Shown here piece by piece: positions 26,032 through 35,028 of a DNA stretch of 64,000 nucleotides. The position numbers and the translations under genes were made by a program. The notes beneath the pieces were generated by a model. The model made no database searches. It was not told where the DNA came from and worked only from the letters and a program-made list of their open reading frames with translations. Source of the DNA: Paraburkholderia silviterrae (GTDB lineage: Bacteria > Pseudomonadota > Gammaproteobacteria > Burkholderiales > Burkholderiaceae). Numbering within the stretch: position 1 is the stretch's first letter; every line of letters starts with the position of its first letter. Location: contig NZ_SMRP01000016.1 in NCBI RefSeq assembly GCF_004353915.1, forward strand, positions 68,246 to 132,245. Direction: 5' to 3'.

Positions 26032-26607
26032 ATGGCCACCGCGCAGAAATACACGCGTGTCGCGGTGCTGTTGCACTGGGCGATTGCCTTGCTGATCCTC
26101 ACTAACGTCGCGCTCGGCCTGACTGCCGCGCTGTTGCCCGACGGCACGCTTTCCGACGAGTCGATCCGCTTTGTCATCGATACGCACAAATCCATCGGCA
26201 TTGCCGTGCTGGGCCTCGCGATCCTGCGCGTGCTATGGCGCCTCACGCATCGGCCGCCGCCGCTGCCCGCCGAGTTCCCTTCATGGGAGCGCACGGCGGC
26301 GCACGCCGCGCACATCGCGCTATACGTGCTCATCTTCGCGATGCCGCTCTCCGGCTGGTTGCACGACTCGGCCTGGGTGGCCGCCGCGTCGCATCCTATG
26401 TATCTGTTCGGCCTCTTTCAGTGGCCGCGCATCGGCTTCATCATGAATCTCGATCCGGCGATCAAGAACCAGCTGCACGATCAGTTCGGCGCGCTGCACA
26501 CGGCGTGCAGCTACGCGCTGTACGGCGTGCTTGCGCTGCATGTCGCCGGCGCGCTGAAGCATCAGTGGGTTGATCGTCATTCGGTGCTGCGCCGGATGAT
26601 GCCGTGA
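26032..26607 (+). CDS. Cytochrome b561
   Basis: This 191-residue di-haem membrane protein has four helices. The likely haem-ligand histidines are in VLLHWAIALL, THKSIGIAVL, LHTACSYALYG and LALHVAGALKHQW. Such proteins move electrons across the inner membrane, oxidising quinol or reducing superoxide. The ATG at 26032 begins the conserved start (MATAQKYTRVAVLLHW). Its TGA overlaps the GTG of the following glycosyltransferase gene. Confidence 0.9.
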   Translation: MATAQKYTRVAVLLHWAIALLILTNVALGLTAALLPDGTLSDESIRFVIDTHKSIGIAVLGLAILRVLWRLTHRPPPLPAEFPSWERTAAHAAHIALYVLIFAMPLSGWLHDSAWVAAASHPMYLFGLFQWPRIGFIMNLDPAIKNQLHDQFGALHTACSYALYGVLALHVAGALKHQWVDRHSVLRRMMP

Positions 26608-28106
26608 ACGCCAAAAAAAGGATTGTCTTGAACGACTCGCTCGACCAGGTGCTCGCACGCACGTCGCCGCGCCTCGCGCCGGTGCGAACGCCGCTTGCCA
26701 GCATCGCGATTCATCTAGGTGTCATGGTGCTTTGGGGCATCTTGTTTGCACGCGCGTTCTATCTCCAAGGCGTGGTCGCGTGGTCGACCGGCATTGCCTA
26801 TGTGATCTACGACACGCTGCTGCTCGTATTCGTGGCCTGGCAGGCGCGCGTGCTGCTGCATCCTGCCGGCCCGGTGGCTGCGACGGCGCTGCCAGCTTCG
26901 CAGCCGACGCCGACGCTCGGCGTGATCGTTGCCGCGCACAACGAAGCGGCTGTGCTGCCGATCACGCTCGACGCGCTGTTCGCGCAGACTCGCGCCCCGC
27001 AGCAGATCGTGATCGCCGACGACGGCTCGATCGATGGCACCTCAGCGCTGCTCGCAGGGCGTTACGGACTGTCCGATCCGGGCGAAGGGCGCCTGAGCAT
27101 GCCTTCACCCGACTATCCGGGCCTGCGCTGGCTGAAGCTGCCGCACGGCGGCAAGGCGCGCGCACTGAACGCGGCGCTCGGCATGATGGAAACCGACGCT
27201 GTGATGACGGTCGATGCCGACACGCTGCTCGAACCCGATGCCTGCGCCGCGATGGTCGACGCGTTTGGCCGCGAGCCTGCGCTCGTGGCGGCGGCGGGGC
27301 TGCTCACGCCGGTCTGCGGCACCTCGCCGAGCGGGCGCTTTTTTCAGTGGTTCCAGACCTACGAATACATTCGCAATTTCATCTCGCGTTTTGCCTGGAT
27401 GCGCGCGGACAGTCTGCTGCTTGTCTCCGGTGCGTTCGCCGCCTTCCGGCGCGAAGCGGTGATGGCGGTGGGCGGCTTCGATCCGCAATGCCTTGTAGAG
27501 GATTACGAATTGATTCACCGTCTGCGGCGCCATTCGGCACGCCAGGCGCTCGGCTGGGACGTGCGCGTGATCGGCGCCGCCCGCGCGCGCACCGACGCGC
27601 CCGGCACGCTCGCCAGCTTCCTGCGGCAGCGCCGCCGCTGGTTTGCGGGCTTTTTGCAAACCCAGTACTGGTATCGCGACATGACCGGCAATCGCCGCTA
27701 CGGCAAGCTTGGCCTCATGATGCTGCCGGTGAAGGCGTTCGACACCGTGCAGCCGATATACGGCCTCACGGCGTTCGCGCTGTTGCTCGGCTTCCTCTTC
27801 GACGGGCGGTTCACGATCGTGCTGCCGGTGCTCGCGGTAATCGTCGGGAAAATCGCGATCGACCTCGCCTTCCATTTGTTTTCGGTGCACCTGTACCGGC
27901 GCTGGAGCGGGGACCGCACAAGCTCGAGCTTCGGCATGGCGTTGCTCGCGGCAATCTTCGAGCCATTCTCGTTCCAGTTGATGCGTCACGCCGGCGCCGC
28001 GCTCGGCTGGCTGCATTTCCTGCTCGGGCGCCGCAAGTGGGGCGTGCAGCAGCGCACCGGCCTCGGCGCAACCCGGGGGCGCGGGGCAGCGGCTCAGTCG
28101 CGCTGA
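26604..28106 (+). CDS. Family 2 membrane glycosyltransferase
   Basis: This 500-residue processive-type GT2 enzyme has two N-terminal helices (residues 30-85), a catalytic domain and further helices after residue 380. Motifs are DDGS (IADDGSIDGT), the DxD-type TVDADT, the acid in LVEDYEL and QRRRW (FLRQRRRWFAG). That set is typical of synthases making beta-linked polysaccharide such as poly-GlcNAc or cellulose. The GTG start overlaps the cytochrome b561 stop by 4 nt. No partner polysaccharide genes lie nearby, so its product is unknown. Confidence 0.88.
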   Translation: MNAKKRIVLNDSLDQVLARTSPRLAPVRTPLASIAIHLGVMVLWGILFARAFYLQGVVAWSTGIAYVIYDTLLLVFVAWQARVLLHPAGPVAATALPASQPTPTLGVIVAAHNEAAVLPITLDALFAQTRAPQQIVIADDGSIDGTSALLAGRYGLSDPGEGRLSMPSPDYPGLRWLKLPHGGKARALNAALGMMETDAVMTVDADTLLEPDACAAMVDAFGREPALVAAAGLLTPVCGTSPSGRFFQWFQTYEYIRNFISRFAWMRADSLLLVSGAFAAFRREAVMAVGGFDPQCLVEDYELIHRLRRHSARQALGWDVRVIGAARARTDAPGTLASFLRQRRRWFAGFLQTQYWYRDMTGNRRYGKLGLMMLPVKAFDTVQPIYGLTAFALLLGFLFDGRFTIVLPVLAVIVGKIAIDLAFHLFSVHLYRRWSGDRTSSSFGMALLAAIFEPFSFQLMRHAGAALGWLHFLLGRRKWGVQQRTGLGATRGRGAAAQSR

Positions 28107-28424
28107 GTCTCGTTCTGGCTGCTCGCGCGCGCGGCGTTTGCAGGTGAAAGGTCAGACCTAAGCCGATGTCCCGGTGATCGGGTTCATGCATGACCATCGG
28201 CGTGCGCCGAAGATGCACTATGATGAGGCAAGCGGCAGTTCGGCGGCGCTTGTCGCCCGCGCGCAACCCGGTGGTGCATGGCGCCTTGCACCATTAATGC
28301 GCGCAATATGCGGTCTGCGGATGGCATACAGCTTGCTTTTTAGCTCGTACCGCAGCGCGCCGCGCATGACGAGAAGCTCATGCGCGCAGGAAGCGTCGCT
28401 GCATCTACGCGCGAGAACGAGCCG
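28107..28424. other. 318-bp gap before the Anbu cluster
   Basis: A TATGAT at 28219-28224 could be a -10 for the following operon, but no good -35 is found 16-18 bp upstream. No coding sequence or repeat is supported. Confidence 0.4.
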
Positions 28425-29831
28425 ATGCAAGTCCATGACGAAATGCGCGACGAGGGCGCGGTGCGCCCTCACTACGAACGTTTCCAGCACTGGCTGGAGC
28501 GGCAGACCAGCGAGACCATGGCGCGCAAGCGCGCCGAAGCAGACCTGCTGTTCAGACGTGTCGGCATCACCTTCGCAGTCAACGGCGACCTGTCGGGGAC
28601 CGAGCGGCTGATTCCGTTCGATCTGATTCCCCGGATCATTCCCGCCGACGAGTGGGCGCTGCTCGAGCGCGGCTTGCGCCAACGCGTGCAGGCGCTGAAC
28701 CTCTTTCTTCATGACGTCTATCACGAGCGCAATATCGTGCGCGCCGGCGTGATTCCTGCAGAGCAGGTCTACACCAACGCACAGTATCGGCCCGAGATGC
28801 AGGGCATCGATCTGCCGCTGGGCGTCTATGCGCACATCGCGGGGATCGACATCGTGCGCGATGGCCGCGACGGCGCGTTCTACGTGCTCGAAGACAATCT
28901 GCGCGTGCCTTCCGGCGTCTCTTACATGCTGGAGAACCGCAAGATGATGATGCGGCTCTTTCCCGAGCTGTTCGTCCAGCACAAGGTGGCGCCCGTCGCG
29001 CATTACCCCGACTTGCTGCTCGAGACGCTGCGCTCGTGCGCGCCCGATGGCGTGGACGATCCCGTCGTCGTGCTGCTCACGCCGGGCATGTACAACTCCG
29101 CGTATTTCGAGCATACGTTTCTGGCCCAGGAAATGGGTGTCGAGCTTGTCGAGGGCAGCGATCTATTCGTAGAGGATAACTACGTATTCATGCGAACGAC
29201 GCAGGGGCCGCGGCGCGTGGACGTCATCTATCGCCGTCTGGACGACGACTTCCTCGACCCGCTCGCGTTTCGTGCGGACTCGGCGCTCGGCGTGCCGGGG
29301 CTGCTCACGGCGTATCGCGCCGGTCGTGTCGTGCTGGCAAACGCGATGGGAACGGGGGTCGCCGACGACAAATCGATCTATCCTTACGTGCCGGACATGA
29401 TCGCGTTCTATCTCGGGGAAAAGCCCATTCTCAACAACGTGCCGACGTGGCAGTGCCGGCGGCCCGAAGACCTTGCCTGGACGCTCGATCGCCTGCCCGA
29501 ACTCGTCGTGAAAGAAGTCCACGGGGCGGGCGGGTACGGCATGCTGGTCGGCCCGGCTTCGACGCGCGAGGAAATCGAGGCGTTTCGGGCGCGGCTGCTG
29601 GCCCGTCCGGCCAATTACATCGCACAGCCCACGCTGTCGCTTTCCGCCTGCCCAACCTTCGTGGAATCCGGCGTCGCGCCGCGCCACATCGATCTGCGTC
29701 CATTCGTGCTGTCGGGCAAGAAGATCCAGCTCGCGGCGGGCGGGCTCACGCGAGTCGCGCTCAACGAAGGATCGCTGGTCGTGAATTCGTCGCAGGGCGG
29801 CGGCACGAAAGATACCTGGGTGCTCGAATGA
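28425..29831 (+). CDS. Circularly permuted ATP-grasp protein
   Basis: This 468-residue protein belongs to the circularly permuted type 2 ATP-grasp family, predicted to form amide or peptide bonds using ATP. Family landmarks include FDLIPRIIP, RPEMQGIDLP, YVLEDNLRVPSGVSYMLENR and the late VVKEVHGAGGYGMLVGP. The ATG at 28425 gives the family-typical start (MQVHDEMRDEG); an ATG at 28380 is an alternative. It is followed by alpha-E, transglutaminase-like and Anbu genes, a conserved set thought to make and degrade an unknown peptide-like modification. Confidence 0.9.
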   Translation: MQVHDEMRDEGAVRPHYERFQHWLERQTSETMARKRAEADLLFRRVGITFAVNGDLSGTERLIPFDLIPRIIPADEWALLERGLRQRVQALNLFLHDVYHERNIVRAGVIPAEQVYTNAQYRPEMQGIDLPLGVYAHIAGIDIVRDGRDGAFYVLEDNLRVPSGVSYMLENRKMMMRLFPELFVQHKVAPVAHYPDLLLETLRSCAPDGVDDPVVVLLTPGMYNSAYFEHTFLAQEMGVELVEGSDLFVEDNYVFMRTTQGPRRVDVIYRRLDDDFLDPLAFRADSALGVPGLLTAYRAGRVVLANAMGTGVADDKSIYPYVPDMIAFYLGEKPILNNVPTWQCRRPEDLAWTLDRLPELVVKEVHGAGGYGMLVGPASTREEIEAFRARLLARPANYIAQPTLSLSACPTFVESGVAPRHIDLRPFVLSGKKIQLAAGGLTRVALNEGSLVVNSSQGGGTKDTWVLE

Positions 29832-29877
29832 GCGCGTCCTGGATAACCACGAGCGCTGGAATCGAAGAGGAGCGACC

Positions 29878-30831
29878 ATGCTGAGCCGTACCGCCGATCA
29901 CCTGTTCTGGATGGCCCGCTATATGGAGCGCGCGGAGAATACCGCGCGCATGCTCGACATTAACTTGAAGGCGCTGCTGCTGCCCGGCAACGCCGACGAC
30001 GAGGCGCGCACCCATCGCGCGGTGCTGCGCATATCCGAGCTCGATGCGGCCTTCGACACGCGCCACGACAAGACAACGCGCAGCAACGTACTGCACTTTC
30101 TCGTGGCGGACCCGACCAACGCGTCCAGCATCTATTCATGCCTTCTGGCGGCACGGGAGAATGCACGCGCGGTGCGTGGCACGCTCACCACCGAGTGGTG
30201 GGAGACCGTCAACGACACGTGGCTGCAATTTGCCGGGCGTCTGGGTGGGGATGAGCTCAATACGAACCCGGACGCGCTGTTCGAGTGGGTGAAATTCCGC
30301 TCGCATCTTTCTCGCGGCGTTCGGGTCGGCACCGCACTGCAGGACGACGCGTTGTATTTCACGCAGCTCGGAACCTTCCTCGAACGGGCGGACAATACGG
30401 CACGCATTCTGGACGTGCGTTTCATGGAGGTCGAACGGCCGGATTCACGCTCCGCCGCGCGACAGCTCGAGGATTTTTACTACTGGACCTCGATCCTGAG
30501 CTCAGTGTCCGCGCTCGAAATCTACCGCAAGGTGTATCGCGACGTGGTGACGCCCGCGCGCGTGGTCGAGCTGCTGATTCTCAACCAGCAGATGCCGCGA
30601 TCGCTGCTCGCCTCAATGGAGGGCGTCTGTGCGAATCTCGCGTTGCTGCGCACCGATGCATCGCGCGAGGTCGAGCGCGCGGCCGGCAAGCTGCGAGCAG
30701 AGCTCCTTTATTCGGACCTCCGGCAGATATTTTCGGTGGGCGTGCATACGTTCCTCACGCAGTTCCTTGTGCGCGTCTACGAGCTCGGCAATCAGGTAGC
30801 GCGCACCTATCTGATGCTGCCAGTCGGCTAG
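29878..30831 (+). CDS. Alpha-E domain protein
   Basis: This 317-residue all-helical protein of the alpha-E family begins with the diagnostic MLSRTADHLFWMARYMERAENTAR (positions 1-24). It is almost always encoded next to permuted ATP-grasp proteins and is presumed to be their partner. A GAGGAG ribosome-binding site lies just upstream, 46 nt after the ATP-grasp stop. No catalytic motif is evident. Confidence 0.93.
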   Translation: MLSRTADHLFWMARYMERAENTARMLDINLKALLLPGNADDEARTHRAVLRISELDAAFDTRHDKTTRSNVLHFLVADPTNASSIYSCLLAARENARAVRGTLTTEWWETVNDTWLQFAGRLGGDELNTNPDALFEWVKFRSHLSRGVRVGTALQDDALYFTQLGTFLERADNTARILDVRFMEVERPDSRSAARQLEDFYYWTSILSSVSALEIYRKVYRDVVTPARVVELLILNQQMPRSLLASMEGVCANLALLRTDASREVERAAGKLRAELLYSDLRQIFSVGVHTFLTQFLVRVYELGNQVARTYLMLPVG

Positions 30832-30883
30832 CGTGAATGTGCATAGTTCGATATCCAGATCGTTTCGCTGAAGGAAATTCGCC

Positions 30884-31684
30884 ATGCAGCTCGCAATTCG
30901 CCACGACACCGTGTACCGCTACGCAGCGCCGGTGCATTACTCGATCCAGCAACTGCGCCTCGCGCCGCTCACGACGCCTGCACAGATCGTTACGCAATGG
31001 CATGTGGATGCGCCCGGCAAGCTCGAAACGAGCCGCGACGCGTACGGCAATGCGCTCATGACGCTGGTGATATCGCGCCAGCACAAGGAGATCCGCCTGC
31101 GTGTGCGCGGGGAAGTGGAGACCATCCCGCTCGCCGACGGGCGATTGCCGGAGGGCGAGGGGCCGATCCCCACGCATCACTTCACCTTGGCCACGCGCCT
31201 CACGGAGGCGGACGAGGCGCTCACGGAATTCGCCCACAGCCTTGCGCCGCTCGACGACACGGCCGCGATTCTCGACGCCGCAGCGCGCATCACGCAGCGC
31301 GTGCAGTACGAGTCCGGCGTGACCGACGTGGCGCACACGGCCGCCGACGTGTTCGCACTGGGCCGCGGCGTCTGCCAGGATCACGCGCATGTGATGCTGG
31401 CCTTGTGCCGCGCGCGCGGTGTGCCAGCACGCTATGTGAGCGGCTACTTCGATCCCGGCGATGTGCCGGAGATGGCGAGTCACGCGTGGGTTGATGTCTG
31501 GCTCGACAACGGCTGGGTCACCGTGGACGTGACGCACGCCTGTTTCGCAAGCGAGAAATATTGCCGGATTGCGGTGGGGCGCGATTACGAGGCGGCCGCG
31601 CCGGTGCGCGGGCGGCGCATTGGCGGCTCGAGCGAAACGCTCGACGTCAGCGTGAAGGTCAGCGCGCAAGGCGCTCAGCAATAG
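30884..31684 (+). CDS. Transglutaminase-like cysteine protease
   Basis: This 266-residue protein has an N-terminal beta-rich region (HDTVYRYAAPVHYSIQQLRL) and a transglutaminase-like core. The catalytic Cys is in GRGVCQDHAHVM, the His in SHAWVDVWL and the Asp in VTVDVTH. In this family the core usually acts as a peptidase or amidase rather than a cross-linker. AAGGAA precedes the ATG. It belongs to the ATP-grasp/alpha-E/Anbu operon. Confidence 0.93.
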   Translation: MQLAIRHDTVYRYAAPVHYSIQQLRLAPLTTPAQIVTQWHVDAPGKLETSRDAYGNALMTLVISRQHKEIRLRVRGEVETIPLADGRLPEGEGPIPTHHFTLATRLTEADEALTEFAHSLAPLDDTAAILDAAARITQRVQYESGVTDVAHTAADVFALGRGVCQDHAHVMLALCRARGVPARYVSGYFDPGDVPEMASHAWVDVWLDNGWVTVDVTHACFASEKYCRIAVGRDYEAAAPVRGRRIGGSSETLDVSVKVSAQGAQQ

Positions 31685-31786
31685 TTTTCTCGCTATAACA
31701 ACGGGGACAGTATCGGTTTCGCATGCGCAACACTGGCGTGGCGCATGCGAGAATCGGTGCTTCACGACACGAGGCGAACCAGGATC

Positions 31787-32653
31787 ATGACGTACTGCGT
31801 GGCGATGGCGGTGGAGGAGGGACTCGTTTTCCTTTCGGATACGCGCACCAATGCGGGCGTGGATCACATCAGCACATCGCGCAAGATGGCGGTGTTCGAG
31901 GAGCCCGGCGAGCGCGTGCTGGTGCTGCTCGTGGCCGGCAATCTCGCGATCACCCAAGCCACGCTCCAGGAGCTCACCGAGCAGCAGGATCCCGCCCGGA
32001 CCACGCTCTGGAACGCATCGAGCATGGTCGAGGCCGCGCGCATCGTGGGCGAGGCGGTGCGGGAAGTGCATCGGCGCGACGCCGAGGCACTCAAGCGTTT
32101 CAATGTCGAATTCAACTGCAGCTTCATTCTGGGCGGCCAGATGCGCGGGCAGCCCATGCGGGTTTTCCAGATCTACGCGGCGGGCAATTTCATCGAGACC
32201 TCGAGCGTCAATCCGTACTTCCAGATCGGCGAATCGAAATATGGCAAGCCGATCATCGACCGCGTGCTCACGCCGCGCACGCCGCTTGGCGAGGCTGCCA
32301 AATGCGCGCTCATTTCAATGGACTCGACGCTGCGCTCCAACCTGTCGGTGGGCCTGCCGCTCGATCTGCTCGTGTATGAACGCGACACGCTGCGCGTGAC
32401 GCGCTACGCCTCGCTCGACCATTCGAACGCCTATTTCCAGATGCTTCACTCGACATGGGGCGAACGCTTGCGCCAGGTGTTCGGCGAGATTCCCGATCCG
32501 CTGTGGACCGACAACGGCAACGCACCGCGCCATGAGCGCGCGGACTTTCCGGCGGCGCCTCATGCGCCGAACGCGGGCCCGAATGACGAGCCGCGTCCCA
32601 CGCAGACGCTCGCGCAAGGGCCTGAGCCGACGATACCGCCGCGCGACGCCTGA
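31787..32653 (+). CDS. Proteasome-type protease, Anbu family
   Basis: This 288-residue Ntn-hydrolase is related to HslV and proteasome beta subunits. After removal of Met1 the N-terminus is Thr-Tyr-Cys, and Thr2 would be the nucleophile. SDTRTNAG, the Lys in SRKMAVFEE and VAGNLAITQ fit the family. The first 235 residues are the Anbu fold; the last 50 are a Pro/Asn-rich tail. The ATG at 31787 must be the start, because the Thr has to be second; codons upstream are not used. The family is known to sit with ATP-grasp, alpha-E and transglutaminase genes, as here. Confidence 0.92.
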   Translation: MTYCVAMAVEEGLVFLSDTRTNAGVDHISTSRKMAVFEEPGERVLVLLVAGNLAITQATLQELTEQQDPARTTLWNASSMVEAARIVGEAVREVHRRDAEALKRFNVEFNCSFILGGQMRGQPMRVFQIYAAGNFIETSSVNPYFQIGESKYGKPIIDRVLTPRTPLGEAAKCALISMDSTLRSNLSVGLPLDLLVYERDTLRVTRYASLDHSNAYFQMLHSTWGERLRQVFGEIPDPLWTDNGNAPRHERADFPAAPHAPNAGPNDEPRPTQTLAQGPEPTIPPRDA

Positions 32654-32714
32654 GCGCGGTATCCTCCTGCGAGGCGCGCATGGCGCGTTTCTCGACCGCA
32701 CAGGAGGCAGGCCG

Positions 32715-34433
32715 ATGAAGCATGACGACCCGAAGGCAGCAAACCAGGACAACCAGCAAGAGCTCGATGCTCACGGCGGCCCCGACCATGACGGTCCGCA
32801 GGATCCTGCCCGCCGGCGCGTGCTGGGCGGGATCGCAGCGGTGGGCGTGGGACTCGCGCTCGGCGGCTGCCAGTCGCCCGGGCAAACGCAGGGCGCGGCA
32901 CCTCGCAGCGCAGGCGATACGCGCCTCGACGCGGCACTGCGCGATCAGGTGCGCCACATCGTCGTGATCTATGCGGAGAACCGCAGCTTCGTCAACCTCT
33001 ACGGCAATTTCCCTGGCGTGCAGACGCCGCTCTCCGGCGTGCCCGCGCAGCGCTACACGCAGCTCGACCGCGACGGCAAGACGCCGCTCGCGCAATTGCC
33101 CAAGATCTGGGGCGGCCTGGTCCCGCAGGCGCAGGAACTCGACGGCAAGCGCTACATGATCGGCGAGCAGGCCATCGCCGGCCTTGAGAACCGGCCGTTT
33201 CGCATCGTAGACGCGCATGGCCATCCGTTGCCGAACGGAATCATCACGCGCGATCTCATCCATCGCTTCTACCAGAATCAAATGCAGATCAACGCGGGCC
33301 GCAACGACCAGTTCGCCGCGTGGGGCGATTCGGGTGGTCTCGTGATGGGCTACTACGAGAATTCCGCCGATTCACTGCGGCTCTGGAAACTCGCGCAGCA
33401 ATACACGCTTTGCGACAATTTCTTCATGGCGGCGTTTGGCGGCTCCTGGCTCAACCACATCTATCTGATCTCCGCGCAGGCGCCGTACTATCCCGACATT
33501 CAGTCGAGCCCCGCGAAGCATCTCGTCTCCGTGGTCGAAGGCGACGATCCGCTCGGCACGCGCTTGAAGCTCGCGCCCAATTGCCCGCCTTCGGCGCTCG
33601 GCGGGCCGCCCAAGTTCGTGAACGACGGTCTCTTCACGCCCGACGGCTATGCGGTCAACACGATGGCGCCGCCGTATCAGCCGAGCAGCGTGCGGCCCGC
33701 CGAGGACGGCAATCCTGCATGGGCCGATCCTGCCAATCCGCGCGTGATGCCGCCGCAAACCTGCGCGACGATCGGCGACCGGCTCTCGGCGAAGGGCGTC
33801 GACTGGGCCTGGTACAGCGGCGCCTGGCAGTACGCGCTAGACCATCTCGACACGGGAGCCGTGCCCGACTTCCAGTATCACCATCAGCCGTTCAACTACT
33901 TTGCCAACTATGCGCCGGGCACGGCGGCGCGCGCGCGGCATCTGCGCGATGCGGGTCTCGGCGACGAGCCGGCCACCAACCGCCTGCTCGCCGACATCGA
34001 CGCCGGACGTCTGCCCGCCGTCACGTTCTACAAGCCACAAGGCAACCTGAACATGCACGCGGGCTACGCCGACGTGGCGTCGGGCGACCGCCACATCGCC
34101 GCCGTGATCGAGCATCTGCAGCGCAGCCCGCACTGGGCGAATACGGTGATCGTGATGACGCACGACGAGAACGGCGGCTGGTGGGACCCCGTCGCGCCGC
34201 CGCAGGGCGACCGCTGGGGGCCGGGCTCGCGCATCCCGGCGCTCGTGATCGCGCCGTTCGCGAAGAAGGGCTATGTGGATCACGCGTTCTACGACACGAA
34301 CTCGATCCTGCGCTTCATCAGCCGTGTGCACGGACTCGCGCCGCTCGACGGCGTGGCGTCCCGCGATCGCGCCTTCGCCACGCGCGGGCAGACGCCGCCG
34401 GGTGATCTCACGGGGGCGCTCGATCTGGCGTGA
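32715..34433 (+). CDS. Phosphoesterase family (AcpA / phospholipase C-like) lipoprotein
   Basis: This 572-residue exported hydrolase of phosphate esters has an Arg-rich signal (PARRRVLGGIAAVGVGLALGGC) suggesting Tat export with a lipobox Cys. Family landmarks are IVVIYAENRSFVNLYGNFPG near the N-terminus of the mature part and HDENGGWWDPVAPP, which carries active-site acids and His, near the C-terminus. AGGAGG stands upstream of the ATG. It directly follows the Anbu gene (61 nt) but is not a usual member of that cluster. Acid phosphatase and phospholipase C activities are both possible. Confidence 0.87.
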   Translation: MKHDDPKAANQDNQQELDAHGGPDHDGPQDPARRRVLGGIAAVGVGLALGGCQSPGQTQGAAPRSAGDTRLDAALRDQVRHIVVIYAENRSFVNLYGNFPGVQTPLSGVPAQRYTQLDRDGKTPLAQLPKIWGGLVPQAQELDGKRYMIGEQAIAGLENRPFRIVDAHGHPLPNGIITRDLIHRFYQNQMQINAGRNDQFAAWGDSGGLVMGYYENSADSLRLWKLAQQYTLCDNFFMAAFGGSWLNHIYLISAQAPYYPDIQSSPAKHLVSVVEGDDPLGTRLKLAPNCPPSALGGPPKFVNDGLFTPDGYAVNTMAPPYQPSSVRPAEDGNPAWADPANPRVMPPQTCATIGDRLSAKGVDWAWYSGAWQYALDHLDTGAVPDFQYHHQPFNYFANYAPGTAARARHLRDAGLGDEPATNRLLADIDAGRLPAVTFYKPQGNLNMHAGYADVASGDRHIAAVIEHLQRSPHWANTVIVMTHDENGGWWDPVAPPQGDRWGPGSRIPALVIAPFAKKGYVDHAFYDTNSILRFISRVHGLAPLDGVASRDRAFATRGQTPPGDLTGALDLA

Positions 34434-35028
34434 TGCCGTGTCGATGGCCGTGCGGGCGCTAGAAAGCCAGAAGCGAAACGCGCTCGCCGCCATCGCATGC
34501 CCCGAAGTCGATGAGCGGGGGTTGCTCATTGGAAACTCAGTTGCCGCTTCCGTGACTGAATCGATGAACTATCCGTCCGATCAATGAGTTGGCGAGATCC
34601 CCAGGCGGTTATCAACAGAGTTGTCCAGAAAAACTGTGGACAACTTTTTCGCCCAAAATTTGTGCATCCGTTGTGGCTTTTGCACACTTGCTGTTTCCGA
34701 TCATAGACTTAGCGTGGATGTCCCAAGGTTGCCCACAAGGCTGTGAACAAAATCTGTGGACAAGCCCAACGCCGCGTTTCGTATCCGCTGCGAATCTGCT
34801 GCATTCGGAAACGGTGGGCACAATCCGATACGCATCAGATACTTGCCACAGTCGTCCCATGGTTACGCACAGGCCTCTCAACAAAATCTGTGGATAGCGC
34901 ACCCATATGCTGACACGGCTTGCAACCGCCTTGCACGAGGCCCGGCTCGCGCCCGATAATCGCGCTCGATACGCCTGACTCGCGACACCTCGCGTGTTGC
35001 GATTTCTCTCCCCCTTCAGCGTCGCGCC
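34434..35028. other. 595-bp gene-free region rich in DnaA-box-like repeats
   Basis: The region between the phosphoesterase and the MFS gene contains three imperfect repeats, listed separately. No protein-coding gene is supported. It is less GC-rich than its neighbours. Confidence 0.6.
34598..34897. repeat. Three ~45-50-bp imperfect repeats with DnaA-box-like motifs
   Basis: Copies at about 34598-34645, 34720-34763 and 34854-34897 share the pattern TCCCA-n-GGTT...CACA...AAAA-n-CTGTGGA. Each ends with TGTGGACAA, TGTGGACAA or TGTGGATAG (34635, 34755, 34889), near the complement of the DnaA box TTATCCACA. The first copy also has TTATCAACA at 34609. The spacing is 120 and 134 bp. Confidence 0.7.

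Noticed and set aside
34598..34897. Plasmid or second-chromosome replication origin
   Set aside because: DnaA-like boxes are present, but there is no rep or par gene, no AT-rich unwinding region I can define, and no iteron regularity.
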